NCBI GenBank assembly: GCA_037130845.1
Contig: JBAXSE010000015.1
Location: 1 to 30,463, forward strand
DNA: 30,463 bases
Source: 1-14-0-10-37-14 sp037130845
GTDB lineage: Bacteria; Patescibacteriota; Patescibacteriia; Patescibacteriales; Patescibacteriaceae
Direction: 5' to 3'
Shown: one piece after another, positions 7,424 through 15,948 of the stretch
Layout: each line of letters begins with the position of its first letter
Position numbering within the stretch: position 1 is the first letter of the stretch
Position numbers and translations under genes: made by a program
Notes under the pieces: generated by a model
Seen by the model: only the letters and a program-made list of their open reading frames with translations
Told to the model about the DNA's origin: nothing
The model's database searches: none

Positions 7424-7981
7424 ATGCTCTCATTAAGTGAAATCAAATTGGGCAAGGTGCTCAAGATCAACAAAGAGCCTTATGTGGTGATCAAGACCGA
7501 GCACCACAAGATGGGCCGCGGCGGCGCCGTCCTTAAGACCAAGCTGCGCAATATGGTCTCGGGCAATGTCATGGAACACACTTTCCAAGGCAACGAAAAA
7601 GCCGAAGAAGCCGAAGTCGCCACCAAGAAGGCTGATTATCTCTACAAAGACGAGATCAACGCCTACTTTATGGACAATACTTCCTTCGAACAGTTTGAAC
7701 TGCCGATCGAAGCCATCGGCGACCAGATGCAATTCCTCAAAGACAACACCGAAGTCAGTGTCCTCTATTACGAAGGTAATCCCATGACCATCAACTTGCC
7801 GATCAAGCTGGAATTTGAGGTCACAATGTCCCCTCCTGGCGTGCGCGGCAATTCCGCCGGCAATGTCATGAAAACGATCGAAATCGAGACTGGCGCCAGC
7901 CTGCAGACCCCCATGTTCATCGAACAAGGCGACCGCATCCGCGTCAACACCGAAACCGGCGAATACGTGGAACGCGTATAG
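7424..7981 (+). CDS. efp: Elongation factor P (arginine-tip type)
   Basis: The product is 185 residues, full length, with the KOW-like N-terminal domain and two OB domains (LEFEVTMSPPGVRGNSAGNVMK, residues ~128-150, is the family's C-terminal signature). EF-P binds between the P and E sites and relieves stalling at polyproline. In the tip loop KMGRGGA (residues 29-35), the residue equivalent to E. coli Lys34 is Arg32, and Met replaces the usual Pro. Arg at this position is the rhamnosylated residue in EarP-containing bacteria; no modifying enzyme is seen in this window. An aggaac motif precedes the start, and a terminator follows ~100 nt after the stop. Confidence 0.95.
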   Translation: MLSLSEIKLGKVLKINKEPYVVIKTEHHKMGRGGAVLKTKLRNMVSGNVMEHTFQGNEKAEEAEVATKKADYLYKDEINAYFMDNTSFEQFELPIEAIGDQMQFLKDNTEVSVLYYEGNPMTINLPIKLEFEVTMSPPGVRGNSAGNVMKTIEIETGASLQTPMFIEQGDRIRVNTETGEYVERV

Positions 7982-8080
7982 GTCAGTCTATAAAGTTTTT
8001 AAAGCATGCCCGCCCGTAGCTTTGTACTCAGAGCGAAGGAGGGTTCGTAAAGTTACTGGAATTAATTGCTTAAAGATTAA

Positions 8081-8117
8081 AAACAACCTCCTGATTTTTT
8101 GGGGGTTGTTTTTTGAT
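8081..8117 (+). terminator. Terminator after efp
   Basis: Stem 8081-8091 with 8101-8111 (11 pairs, one G-U), loop of 9, followed by a T tract on the plus strand. It lies ~100 nt past the efp stop. Confidence 0.8.
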
Positions 8118-8122
8118 TATAA

Positions 8123-8153
8123 AAAGACGTGGAGAATTATTCCCCACGTCTTT
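8123..8153 (-). terminator. Terminator of the four-helix membrane protein gene
   Basis: Stem 8123-8136 with 8140-8153 (one mismatch), built on aaagacgtgg. On the minus strand it is followed by ttataatcaa after a run of T. It lies right after the stop at 8157. Confidence 0.75.
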
Positions 8154-8156
8154 GAA

Positions 8157-8552
8157 CTAGACAAACAAATCCAAGCTGTTTTGGAACTTTTTAAAGCCCA
8201 GGTTATGCCACACGACAAGGATAATTGTAATTATCAAAAATACATCAGTGGTCATAGACAGCTGAAAATAACGAAGCAGGCAAGAAGTATTATACAATAC
8301 CAAAGCGTAGAAAAGCAGGTTCAGATACCGCCATTTGTTTTTGGCCTTAAACGCCTTGAAGCCCGGTCCAAATACCTGGAAAAGACCGGCAATTACAAGA
8401 AAGATTATACTAATGATTCCACTAGGATCTTTCGATGGTGTATTAAAAAATAAAAAGTCACCGAATGAGCACAGCAAGGCCAGAAATGCTAAGATTGCGC
8501 CGATAGTAAACAATACTCTGCGACCATAATTCTTTTCAACGGCCGTTTCCAT
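8157..8552 (-). CDS. Predicted four-helix membrane protein
   Basis: This 131-residue protein has four hydrophobic segments, near residues 12-32, 44-62, 73-91 and 101-117, with short polar loops and a charged N-terminus (METAVEKNYGRR). I do not recognise a family. The minus-strand frame is preferred over the overlapping plus frame because only the minus translation shows a coherent transmembrane pattern and it has a terminator right after its stop. It is monocistronic and convergent with efp. Confidence 0.65.
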   Translation of the reverse strand: METAVEKNYGRRVLFTIGAILAFLALLCSFGDFLFFNTPSKDPSGIISIIFLVIAGLFQVFGPGFKAFKAKNKWRYLNLLFYALVLYNTSCLLRYFQLSMTTDVFLIITIILVVWHNLGFKKFQNSLDLFV

Positions 8553-8625
8553 ATAAACTCCATAATAAATTAGGAAATAACTAATTGATTTATGGCTAAA
8601 TTACAGCAAATCCATCCCATGATGT

Positions 8626-8660
8626 CAAATAGGACCGTCTTGATTAGCCGGTCCTATTTG
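8626..8660 (-). terminator. Terminator overlapping the end of the DUF4105 gene
   Basis: A perfect 12-bp stem (8626-8637 with 8649-8660, caaataggaccg) has an 11-nt loop. It spans the stop codon of the minus-strand gene that ends at 8654. The same aggaccg arms occur in the hairpin near 2272. Confidence 0.65.
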
Positions 8661-9553
8661 CTTATTGATTGTCTAATTTTTTGCGAATAATCCGGTACAT
8701 CACCGATTTCCCTGGAAAAAGGGCTGATATTATATTTAAGGCGTGCCTGGCCAATATTCAAATCCGTATCCAGCAAACCCGCTTTGAGCGCCAGTTCATC
8801 GGCATGGCCGGTAAAAAGCAGCCGCCAAGACCAAAATGGCAGCTTGCCAGGAGTGACTCTGTTGACATGGCCGGCAATCAGCGAGGTGCAATTGGCCGTA
8901 ATCGTATTATACCAGCGCGGATGAACAATCAGATCGTTCATTGTCAGCAACATATCAGTCAGAATAGCTCTGGCCTTGTCCGGAGTGGTTTTGACCGGAT
9001 AGAGATAAACATCATGGTGGCGCACGTTGGCTCGAGCCAAGATAGCATCGCGTTCGTCGGTTGCAATATACATCAGAGGATAAACTCGGAATAAGCCTCT
9101 AAAAATACCGTAGGTCTGGCCGACAACCTTGCGCGCTTCAATGCTGATTGCCAAATATTTTCCGTCGCTGAATTCAAAGCTCAAGAAAGTATGCGCGGCA
9201 TTACGGCTCTGAGAAAACGGTTCAGTCACAAACCAGATCTTCTGCAGCTTGTCCAGGTCATAAGTCCGGTTGTAATAGTCGATCTGGCTGGCCTCTTCCT
9301 CACCGCTATAACGAAAATTGCGGACATTATAGACCGTAGCTAAATGTCCCTTTATCTCCACCGTTGGCATCACGGCCGTATGCGGCTGCCAATTGCCCTC
9401 TAATGGCGCAGGCAAGAAATATTGCCAGACGACAAAAGCTGCCGCCAACAGGCAGACATAAAACCAAAAGCGCTTGCTGCCTAATAATCTTTTGACTGGC
9501 TGGAAAAACCTACAGCAAGATTTTTTTGTTTTCTTTTTTCCAAATTTAAACAT
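8654..9553 (-). CDS. Membrane-anchored DUF4105 (Lnb-like) protein
   Basis: This 299-residue protein has a basic N-terminus, one transmembrane helix (~31-48) and an extracytoplasmic domain matching DUF4105: VYNVRNFRY (74-82), YYNRTYDLDKL (93-103), AHTFLSFEF (120-128), LAISIEARK (134-142), and NCTSLIAGHVN (221-231). Cys222 and His121 fit the thiol-protease-like active site proposed for the family. In lipoprotein N-acyltransferase Lnb this domain acts on lipoproteins in the membrane. A lipoprotein is encoded at 11645, but a functional link is inference. It is apparently monocistronic, with a terminator hairpin at its end. Confidence 0.8.
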   Translation of the reverse strand: MFKFGKKKTKKSCCRFFQPVKRLLGSKRFWFYVCLLAAAFVVWQYFLPAPLEGNWQPHTAVMPTVEIKGHLATVYNVRNFRYSGEEEASQIDYYNRTYDLDKLQKIWFVTEPFSQSRNAAHTFLSFEFSDGKYLAISIEARKVVGQTYGIFRGLFRVYPLMYIATDERDAILARANVRHHDVYLYPVKTTPDKARAILTDMLLTMNDLIVHPRWYNTITANCTSLIAGHVNRVTPGKLPFWSWRLLFTGHADELALKAGLLDTDLNIGQARLKYNISPFSREIGDVPDYSQKIRQSISK

Positions 9554-9595
9554 AAAAATATTATACTATACATCAGCCGTTTTACCAACAACAAA

Positions 9596-9621
9596 AAACA
9601 GCCCCGTGAACGGAACTGTTT
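9596..9621 (-). terminator. Terminator of recA
   Basis: The hairpin aaacag..ccg/cgg..ctgttt (9596-9621) has one internal mismatch pair. On the minus strand it is followed by ttttttgttg, 14 nt after the recA stop. Confidence 0.75.
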
Positions 9622-9634
9622 AATCTATTTAGCT

Positions 9635-10735
9635 TTATTCTTCTGTCGGGGCGCTTTCTTCGGCTGGAGCAACCATATCGGCCGGTTCGGCATTGCTGGG
9701 CACGCCTTCACGTTTCTTGGCTTCTTCCATAATCTCGGAGCGCAATTGCTTCATTAGATCAGGCTTGGCCTTGAGGGCTAGCTTAGCGGTCTCGCGGCCC
9801 ACGCCCAGGCGTTCGTCGCCGTAGCTATAGGAATTGCCTTTCTTGGTAATGATATTGTAAGCGACGCCAGTGTCCAGCAGGTCGCCGGACAGGGAAATGC
9901 CCTCATTGTACATGATATCGAATTCGCAGCTCTTGAAGGGGGCAGCCACCTTATTCTTGACCACCTTAGCCTTGACGCGGTTGCCGATGATCTTTTCGCC
10001 TTGCTTGATCTGGGCGGCGCGGCGCACCTCGATGCGCAGGGATGAATAGAACTTGAGGGCGGTGCCGCCGGTGGTGGTCTCGGGATTGCCGAAGAAGACG
10101 CCAATCTTCATACGAATCTGGTTGATGAAGACGACCACGGTATGAGTCTTGGATACCACGCCCGTCAGCTTGCGCAAGGCTTGACTCATCAGACGGGCCT
10201 GCGACCCCATCTGCATATCGCCCATATCGCCTTCGATTTCTTTCTTGGGCACCAGGGCGGCCACCGAGTCCACTACTACCACATCGATGGCATTGGAACG
10301 GACCAGGGTCTCCAGGATTTCCAAGGCTTGTTCACCATTATCCGGCTGCGAGATTAGCAGCTCATTGATATTGATACCGATCTTCTTGGCGTATTCGGGA
10401 TCCAAGGCATGCTCGGCATCGATAAAGGCGGCGATACCACCCAGCTTCTGCACCTCAGCGATAATATGCTGGGCCAGAGTGGTCTTGCCGGATGATTCCG
10501 GACCATAGATCTCGATAATGCGGCCGCGTGGAATGCCGCCGACACCCAAGGCGAGGTCCAAAGAGATGCAGCCGGTAGGCACGACATCGACATTGACTGC
10601 TTTGGCTTCGCCGAACTTCATGATCGAGCCTTCGCCATAGACGCTCTTGATCTGGTCCATAGCGGCCATCGCGGCCACGGCTCTCTGCTTATGCACCGCG
10701 TCCTTCTGCTCGGAAGAACTTTTTTTCTCTGCCAT
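9635..10735 (-). CDS. recA: Recombinase RecA
   Basis: The product is 366 residues. Walker A GPESSGKT lies at 78-85, Walker B DVVVVDSVAALVP follows, then the DNA-binding loop region (EGDMGDMQMGSQARLMSQALRKL), the conserved VVFINQIRMKIGVFFGNPETTTGG and a C-terminal acidic tail (EPADMVAPAEESAPTEE). It forms ATP-dependent filaments on ssDNA for homologous recombination and repair. The first ~15 residues are a Lys/Ser/Glu-rich extension. I see no LexA box-like palindrome upstream, so SOS control is not shown by the sequence. It is transcribed alone, with its own terminator. Confidence 0.97.
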   Translation of the reverse strand: MAEKKSSSEQKDAVHKQRAVAAMAAMDQIKSVYGEGSIMKFGEAKAVNVDVVPTGCISLDLALGVGGIPRGRIIEIYGPESSGKTTLAQHIIAEVQKLGGIAAFIDAEHALDPEYAKKIGININELLISQPDNGEQALEILETLVRSNAIDVVVVDSVAALVPKKEIEGDMGDMQMGSQARLMSQALRKLTGVVSKTHTVVVFINQIRMKIGVFFGNPETTTGGTALKFYSSLRIEVRRAAQIKQGEKIIGNRVKAKVVKNKVAAPFKSCEFDIMYNEGISLSGDLLDTGVAYNIITKKGNSYSYGDERLGVGRETAKLALKAKPDLMKQLRSEIMEEAKKREGVPSNAEPADMVAPAEESAPTEE

Positions 10736-10789
10736 AAAATTAATTTAAATTATATCTGACTGTTTTACTAAAATTTAAAATCCCCAACG

Positions 10790-10920
10790 CCTCTAACCCT
10801 CCTTCGCCCTGAAGAATACAGGCTACGGACATACATTATAAACTTTATTAGAATTTATAATCCCCAATACCATTAACTTTAAAAACTTTATGAACTTTAC
10901 AAACTTTATAAACTTAATTA
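10790..10920. repeat. AT-rich intergenic repeat upstream of recA
   Basis: This non-coding stretch contains ccctccttcgccctgaagaa followed by many copies of aaactttat-type words (aactttacaaactttataaa). The words are the same as those in the inverted-repeat element between rpsR and efp. I see no gene here. Confidence 0.5.
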
Positions 10921-10949
10921 TAACCGAACATAAACCGAAATGCAAGTAG

Positions 10950-11639
10950 TTATGGTTGCGGCTGTTCCGGAGCCTCATAAAGCACTTCCCGCTTGATAAT
11001 CTGCTCTCTTTTGTTCTTTTTGGTGCCGCGAATCTCGATGTTATTAAGACCTTGTTTTAGATTTACCCACAGCTCAAATTCACCATCCGCCGACACTACT
11101 ACCGGCTGGTCGTTGATGGTTATCTGCGTTTCTCTTTCCGCTTGGCCTGTCACTTGAATTTTTGAGGTTGTGACAGCGCTGCTTTCCGGCGGATAAAGAA
11201 TCTTAAGCTTCGGCGGCAAATATATATTGGCAATCAGCCAAACAAGATAGCCGATAAACAAAAAACCGGCTAAAGCCAACATAAAGTATTTGACCAGCCT
11301 CGGTATTACCAAAAAATATTTTCGTTCTACAACCTTGCGTTCGTAAACGTCGCTAGCGACAATGTGGCTAGCCGCCATTTCGCTCTTGAAACTAGCAACC
11401 AATTTGTTCGGGTCTAAACCCAAACGGCGCGCGTATTCCTTGAAAAAGTTAACAATATATACGCCGGAGGGTAACTTATTATATTCACCCTTCTCTAAAT
11501 ATTCTAAATATTCTTCTTTAATCAGTATATCATGGGCAATTTGAGCCAAACTTAAACCCTGGGCCAGCCTTGTTTGCCGCAAGAGGTGTGACGCCTTGAT
11601 TTCCTCCTTGCTCAAACTAACTCGTTCAAACTGTGCCAT
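10950..11639 (-). CDS. RodZ-like HTH membrane protein with external Ig-like domain
   Basis: The 229-residue product starts at MAQFERV. A helix-turn-helix of the HTH_25/RodZ type covers ~12-75 (LRQTRLAQGLSLAQIAHDI, then EEYLEYLEKGEYNKLPSGVYIVNFFKEYARRLGL). A transmembrane helix follows near 116-138, then an extracytoplasmic beta domain (ILYPPESSAVTTSKIQVTGQ) of the kind linked to glucodextranase/invasin-like folds. RodZ ties the MreB cytoskeleton to the membrane; MreB is not in this window. The ATG at 11639 lies 5 nt after the stop of the lipoprotein gene, so the two are probably co-translated. The longer upstream frame is an overlap artefact. Confidence 0.8.
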   Translation of the reverse strand: MAQFERVSLSKEEIKASHLLRQTRLAQGLSLAQIAHDILIKEEYLEYLEKGEYNKLPSGVYIVNFFKEYARRLGLDPNKLVASFKSEMAASHIVASDVYERKVVERKYFLVIPRLVKYFMLALAGFLFIGYLVWLIANIYLPPKLKILYPPESSAVTTSKIQVTGQAERETQITINDQPVVVSADGEFELWVNLKQGLNNIEIRGTKKNKREQIIKREVLYEAPEQPQP

Positions 11640-11644
11640 AATTG

Positions 11645-13069
11645 TTATTGCGCAACGTTCAATGTTTGCCTCACTTTCTCTTGGCAAACCTTTACTTCAT
11701 GCTCCAATTGATCCGGATTAACCACAATAGCTTCGGCCATATCTCTAAAGGCCTTGCTGGCAGTCGGATAATCATAACCTCGATACCAAGTCTTGGCGCT
11801 TAGGAGTTGCTTGGCAAATACGCTCAAATCACTGTTCTGCTCACCCTCAACCAACGATCGCAAAGCCGTCAGCTTATGCGCGCTATCGAGATAAAGCTTG
11901 GCTATCTTGCTTTGATAAGTCATAAACTGGATAAAATCCCAGGCAATATCCTGATGTTTGGATTTTTTCGATACAGTCTCTACCCAATAATCAGCGATAT
12001 TTTGCACCGTATCACTGCCTTCGATTTGCGGCATAGGCAGAATACCATAGTTCAGCTTAGGCGCCTGAGCCTTGATAGTAGGAATATAAAAAGAATAGCC
12101 GAACATCACAGCTAGCCGGCCATCCATAAACATCTGCAATGAATTATCCAATTTGGCATTCCAAGTATAAACATCCGTACTAGGGTTGGCAAAATCTGTA
12201 TAGAATTTAACAGCGCTCATGCCCGGATTATAATCTTTGCCCGGCACAAAATCGGCAAAGACCGCGCGGCCATTATTATTGTCTATGATCTGCGCTCCAT
12301 TTTGCATCATTAACAAAGTCATGACGTCGGTAGAGCGCTCGATATTATTGCCGCCTCCCAAGGCTACGCCCGATTGCAAGATTTCGCCTTGAGCGCCTTG
12401 CTTGGTCATTTTTTTGACGTCTTTTTGGAATTGTTTGTTCCAGTATAGGCGGCTATTCTCTTCGCCATGAGTCAGATCTCCGATATTGGCATTGTTCAAT
12501 AAATCCTTGTTGTAATAAGTGGCCATCGTGTCCATCGCCAAAGGCAAGCCATAAACGCGTAATTCGTCTTTTTTTGTCTGCGGATTATTATAGGTAAAAA
12601 CAACATCCTGATAAACCATATCCAGAAAACTATTCTTGATGTTGTCCAAAGAAACACTCTTCATGGTCCGCAATACCGGCACTATTTCTTTTTTCAATGT
12701 GCCTTGTTCTTGCGGGTAAGCCAAGGTAATCTGGTCAGGCATGGGCGCAATCTTGGGGATATATTTTTTGAGATCGGCCGCGTTAACCGAAAACATATCT
12801 GGACCGCGGTCTTCGGCCAAAGCATTTACCAGTTCTGTCTCAAACTCTTCATACCGCAATTTGCGATATTTAATCGTGACGTTCGGATGAACCTTGTTGT
12901 AAGCGGCTATAACTTCGCGAAAGGCGTCTTCTCCGTCTGTAACGCGCCAATAGTTGATAGTCACCGGAGTCATCTGCTGTTGCGCCGCCTGGTTTCCTCC
13001 CGCGCAACCAAAGCCTGAGCTGGCCATGAATACAAAGATTAAAGCCAGAAAAATAATTTTTTTATTCAT
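11645..13069 (-). CDS. Extracellular solute-binding lipoprotein (family 1)
   Basis: This 474-residue protein has a lipoprotein signal (MNKKIIFLALIFVFMASSGF followed by GC, with Cys22 as the lipidated residue) and a Gln/Ala-rich linker. It then shows the family 1 sugar-binding pattern: TINYWRVTDGEDAFREVIAAYNKVHPNVTIKYRK and later GRLAVMFGYSFYIP, near residues 330-345. Such proteins bind carbohydrates and deliver them to ABC permeases. No permease gene is adjacent; the downstream partner is the RodZ-like protein, 5 nt away. A scavenging or cell-envelope role is possible. Family membership is seen; ligand is unknown. Confidence 0.85.
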   Translation of the reverse strand: MNKKIIFLALIFVFMASSGFGCAGGNQAAQQQMTPVTINYWRVTDGEDAFREVIAAYNKVHPNVTIKYRKLRYEEFETELVNALAEDRGPDMFSVNAADLKKYIPKIAPMPDQITLAYPQEQGTLKKEIVPVLRTMKSVSLDNIKNSFLDMVYQDVVFTYNNPQTKKDELRVYGLPLAMDTMATYYNKDLLNNANIGDLTHGEENSRLYWNKQFQKDVKKMTKQGAQGEILQSGVALGGGNNIERSTDVMTLLMMQNGAQIIDNNNGRAVFADFVPGKDYNPGMSAVKFYTDFANPSTDVYTWNAKLDNSLQMFMDGRLAVMFGYSFYIPTIKAQAPKLNYGILPMPQIEGSDTVQNIADYWVETVSKKSKHQDIAWDFIQFMTYQSKIAKLYLDSAHKLTALRSLVEGEQNSDLSVFAKQLLSAKTWYRGYDYPTASKAFRDMAEAIVVNPDQLEHEVKVCQEKVRQTLNVAQ

Positions 13070-13128
13070 ATATTCAATTTTGCTTATAGTATAGCAAATA
13101 TTTCCATAGCAATAAAGAACCTAGGCAT

Positions 13129-14649
13129 TTATGACATCCGGCTGCGGAATTGCAGGGCTTCGGCCAGATGATTGACGCTAATTTTTTCAGCCGCGGACAG
13201 GTCAGCAATGGTCCTAGCGACCTTCAAAACACGGAAAAAGGCTCTGGGCGAAAGTTTGAGCCGGTCCACCGCCTGCTCTAACAGCTGGCTGGAAGCCTGA
13301 TCAATCGGACACAAACGCTTGACTTGTTCACTGGATAATTCTGAATTAGTTATTACTTGTTCATTAGTATACCGCTGAGCCTGCTGTCGACGCGCTGCCG
13401 TCACTCGCGCCTTAACCGCCATAGATGATTCGGCGGCAGTTTGCGCAGTCAGCTTGGCAAATCCCAAACGAGGCACTTCTACCTGCAAATCAATACGATC
13501 AAGAATCGGCCCAGATATCTTGCGTTCATATTTGACTATCGAACTGCCGCTACAGACGCATTCTTTATCACGGTCGCCCTTAAAACCGCAAGGACAAGGG
13601 TTCATGGCGGCCGTCAAAATAAATTTAGCCGGAAAACAGAGATTGCCGGCAGCGCGAGAGACGATGATTGTGCCGTCTTCCAAAGGCTGGCGCAGAGTCT
13701 CGAGAACCGATCGAGGAAATTCCGGAAACTCATCCAAGAAAAGAACTCCTCGATGCGCCAAGCTGATTTCCCCCGGCTTAGGCCAAGTGCCGCCGCCTAT
13801 CAAGGCAACCATAGAAGCGCTATGATGAGGCGAACGAAAAGGCCGAGCCCTGACCAACGGCTGTTCAGGGCCCAACAGGCCGGCTACCGAATATATTTTA
13901 GTCACTTCTAGAGCTTCGCTAAAGCTAAGATCAGGCAAGATGGAAGCCAAGGCCTTGGCTAACAAGGTTTTGCCCGATCCGGGAGGACCGCTCATTAGGA
14001 TATTGTGACCGCCGGCAGCGGCGATTTCCAGGGCGCGCTTGGCATATTCCTGACCGGCAATATGCGCAAAGTCAATCGGGCCCGACAGATTAGACAGCTG
14101 TATTTCTTCTGCTTGATAAGGTTCGATCGTTGCCTGTCCTTGGAAGTAGTCTACCAATTGACGCAAGCTCTTAACCGGCATTACAACCAATCCTTTTACC
14201 AAGGCTGCTTCGGCTGCATTAGCCAGAGGACAGAAAAAATAATCTGTTTCTATTTCCTGCGCCTTGAGCGCCATCGGCAAGACGCCGCTGACCGGACGCA
14301 ATAATCCATCTAAGCCCAGCTCGCCGATAAATATTGATTTCGAACTGACAGTCTCCGCGCGCAACTTACCTGTAGCAGCCAGAATACTGATGGCAATCGG
14401 CAGATCAAAAGCCGAACCCTGCTTCTTGAGATTAGCCGGCGCCAAATTGACCGTTACTTTTAATTTGGGAAAATCAACAGCCGAATTGCGGATAGCGGCC
14501 CTCACCCGTTCACGCGCCTCGCTGACAGCCGCATCAGGCAAGCCGACCATCGCGAAACTGCCCAGCTCCCCGCCGCCGGTATCAGCCTCCACCGTCACCC
14601 TCTCCGCCTCCAGCCCCAGGACGGACAATGAATAAATCTTGCTCGACAT
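13129..14649 (-). CDS. comM: ComM/YifB family AAA+ ATPase (Mg-chelatase-like)
   Basis: The product is 506 residues, full length. An N-terminal Lon-protease-like domain (GSFAMVGLPDAAVSEARERVRAAI, ~30-53) is followed by the AAA+ module with Walker A GPPGSGKT at 221-228, Walker B VLFLDEFPEF, and the cysteine cluster region NPCPCGFKGDRDKECVC. The C-terminal Mg_chelatase_C domain (LSPRAFFRVLKVARTIADL) is present. ComM is a helicase that promotes branch migration during natural transformation, a plausible role beside the XerC/RecA functions in this window. There is no clear Shine-Dalgarno motif. It is divergent from the orphan gene at 14831. Confidence 0.92.
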   Translation of the reverse strand: MSSKIYSLSVLGLEAERVTVEADTGGGELGSFAMVGLPDAAVSEARERVRAAIRNSAVDFPKLKVTVNLAPANLKKQGSAFDLPIAISILAATGKLRAETVSSKSIFIGELGLDGLLRPVSGVLPMALKAQEIETDYFFCPLANAAEAALVKGLVVMPVKSLRQLVDYFQGQATIEPYQAEEIQLSNLSGPIDFAHIAGQEYAKRALEIAAAGGHNILMSGPPGSGKTLLAKALASILPDLSFSEALEVTKIYSVAGLLGPEQPLVRARPFRSPHHSASMVALIGGGTWPKPGEISLAHRGVLFLDEFPEFPRSVLETLRQPLEDGTIIVSRAAGNLCFPAKFILTAAMNPCPCGFKGDRDKECVCSGSSIVKYERKISGPILDRIDLQVEVPRLGFAKLTAQTAAESSMAVKARVTAARRQQAQRYTNEQVITNSELSSEQVKRLCPIDQASSQLLEQAVDRLKLSPRAFFRVLKVARTIADLSAAEKISVNHLAEALQFRSRMS

Positions 14650-14736
14650 ATATTATAATGCGAATCTACAAATGGATTATATATGTATTCTACCATTTTT
14701 CTATAAAAAAAGGCCAATCTTGAATGTTAAAAATCA

Positions 14737-14765
14737 TTGACAAATAACGATTAACGTGCTACAGT
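14737..14765 (+). promoter_or_regulatory. Promoter of the orphan gene at 14831
   Basis: TTGACA (14737-14742), 17-nt spacer, TACAGT (14760-14765). It leaves a leader of about 60 nt before the ATG at 14831. Confidence 0.6.
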
Positions 14766-14830
14766 AGTTTTCAGTTCCTTGAAAAAGGGCTTAATTCAAA
14801 TTTTAATAACATTCCTTAGGGGGGGGGCTC

Positions 14831-15706
14831 ATGGCCAAGGCAAGACAGTTTGTCGAAATTTTTAATATCGACACAGAAAAGAACTGCGTTAATTTCAGTC
14901 CATCATTATTCTTCTGCTTACGCATTTATAATGATGCTATCAAATCAGGTCGCATAACATATGCCGATACTGGCATCAATGGCGACTATTACGATTCATT
15001 TGCCAGTGCAGCGGCAGAAGAAGCAAAACATTACGTCAAAGAACTCAAGAAGCTATCCGAACGGACAACCACCACCTGTACGATTTGCTCGGTGGAATAC
15101 CTGGACTACAACCTGCTTGATTACTTAGAAGGCGCAATTAAATCTGCCTGTGATAATCAAATCACTACCTGGGATCAGCTGGAGCTAAGAGACAAAAACC
15201 ATTTTGATGAGATAATTCTTCTGATAAAAGATAAATTATCCGAAAATGACAACATCTTTTTCTTAAAAGAGAAGCTCAGGCAAAATAGCAACTATCACTT
15301 CTTTGACTCTTACGAAAAAGTGACAGAAGACGGCTTACTTGCGGAATGGCTTCCTTATCGCGAAGAGATAACTCAAGATGATGAAAATGCGGTTAATCTT
15401 TTTGATAGCGACGAAAATATCAATGACCATGATTATATTGCCAAGCAATTGCACCGCTTAGTACCGGAAGAGTTTATCGACGAAGAGACCACTGACTCCC
15501 TAAGGAGCCTGGCAGGACTTAATCCGGAAGATTTACAAATGAAAGTGCTTAGCATTTCCGATTATGGCCGAGTCAACCCTATAGATATTATTCCTACGGG
15601 TCAGAAAAATTTGGAGCTCGACTTAATTGGCTGCGAATACAATAACACCGTCAATACGCTTAGATACTACAATCCAAGCGATATCAGCTCCTGCGAAAAA
15701 GCCTAA
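14831..15706 (+). CDS. Acidic orphan protein, own promoter and terminator
   Basis: This 291-residue protein has no family I recognise. It is acidic, especially ~175-215 (EITQDDENAVNLFDSDEN), without signal peptide or transmembrane helix. Four cysteines lie in the middle third (TTCTICSVEY near 86-95 and SACDN), of which the CxxC pair could bind metal. The start is set by the ATG following an uninterrupted run of nine G (14819-14827), which serves as an unusual ribosome binding site. Promoter, gene and strong terminator form a self-contained unit, like several other orphans in the window. Confidence 0.7.
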   Translation: MAKARQFVEIFNIDTEKNCVNFSPSLFFCLRIYNDAIKSGRITYADTGINGDYYDSFASAAAEEAKHYVKELKKLSERTTTTCTICSVEYLDYNLLDYLEGAIKSACDNQITTWDQLELRDKNHFDEIILLIKDKLSENDNIFFLKEKLRQNSNYHFFDSYEKVTEDGLLAEWLPYREEITQDDENAVNLFDSDENINDHDYIAKQLHRLVPEEFIDEETTDSLRSLAGLNPEDLQMKVLSISDYGRVNPIDIIPTGQKNLELDLIGCEYNNTVNTLRYYNPSDISSCEKA

Positions 15707-15715
15707 ACTAATTCC

Positions 15716-15752
15716 AATCCCCTACGTTTTCGAAACGTAGGGGATTTTTTTA
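15716..15752 (+). terminator. Strong terminator of the orphan gene
   Basis: A 14-bp perfect stem (15716-15729 with 15733-15746), a 3-nt loop and a following T tract, starting 10 nt after the stop codon. Confidence 0.9.
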
Positions 15753-15787
15753 TCCAAACATCAACAAACTACTGGCTAATCCGATAT

Positions 15788-15821
15788 CTTCACTCCCGTA
15801 AACTGGTTTACGGAAGTGAAG
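15788..15821. repeat. Palindrome 1 of three (34 nt)
   Basis: Arms cttcactcccgtaaac and gtttacggaagtgaag are inverted repeats with one mismatch around a central tg. It shares TTCACT..C.GTAAAC and its mirror with palindrome 2, 80 bp away. Confidence 0.85.
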
Positions 15822-15863
15822 TTGTTTTGATCTAATCGGTCTTGCCGGCCACTCTTATTATTC

Positions 15864-15905
15864 TATATTTCACTTCAGTAAACTAGTTTACTGAAGTGAA
15901 ATATA
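15864..15905. repeat. Palindrome 2 of three (42 nt, perfect)
   Basis: A perfect 42-nt palindrome centred on actagt (each arm 21 nt, from tatatttcacttcagtaaac inward). No T tract follows, so it is not a standard terminator. As DNA it could extrude as a cruciform. Confidence 0.9.
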
Positions 15906-15948
15906 CGCGACAAATAATTAATAACCCTTTCACACCACCCAAAACAGC

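Noticed and set aside
8022..8453. Plus-strand open frame after efp
   Set aside because: It crosses two terminator hairpins and is antisense to a protein with a clean four-helix membrane pattern.
9635..10949. LexA-type SOS box before recA
   Set aside because: I looked for a CTGT..ACAG or GAAC..GTTC palindrome in 10736-10949 and saw none.
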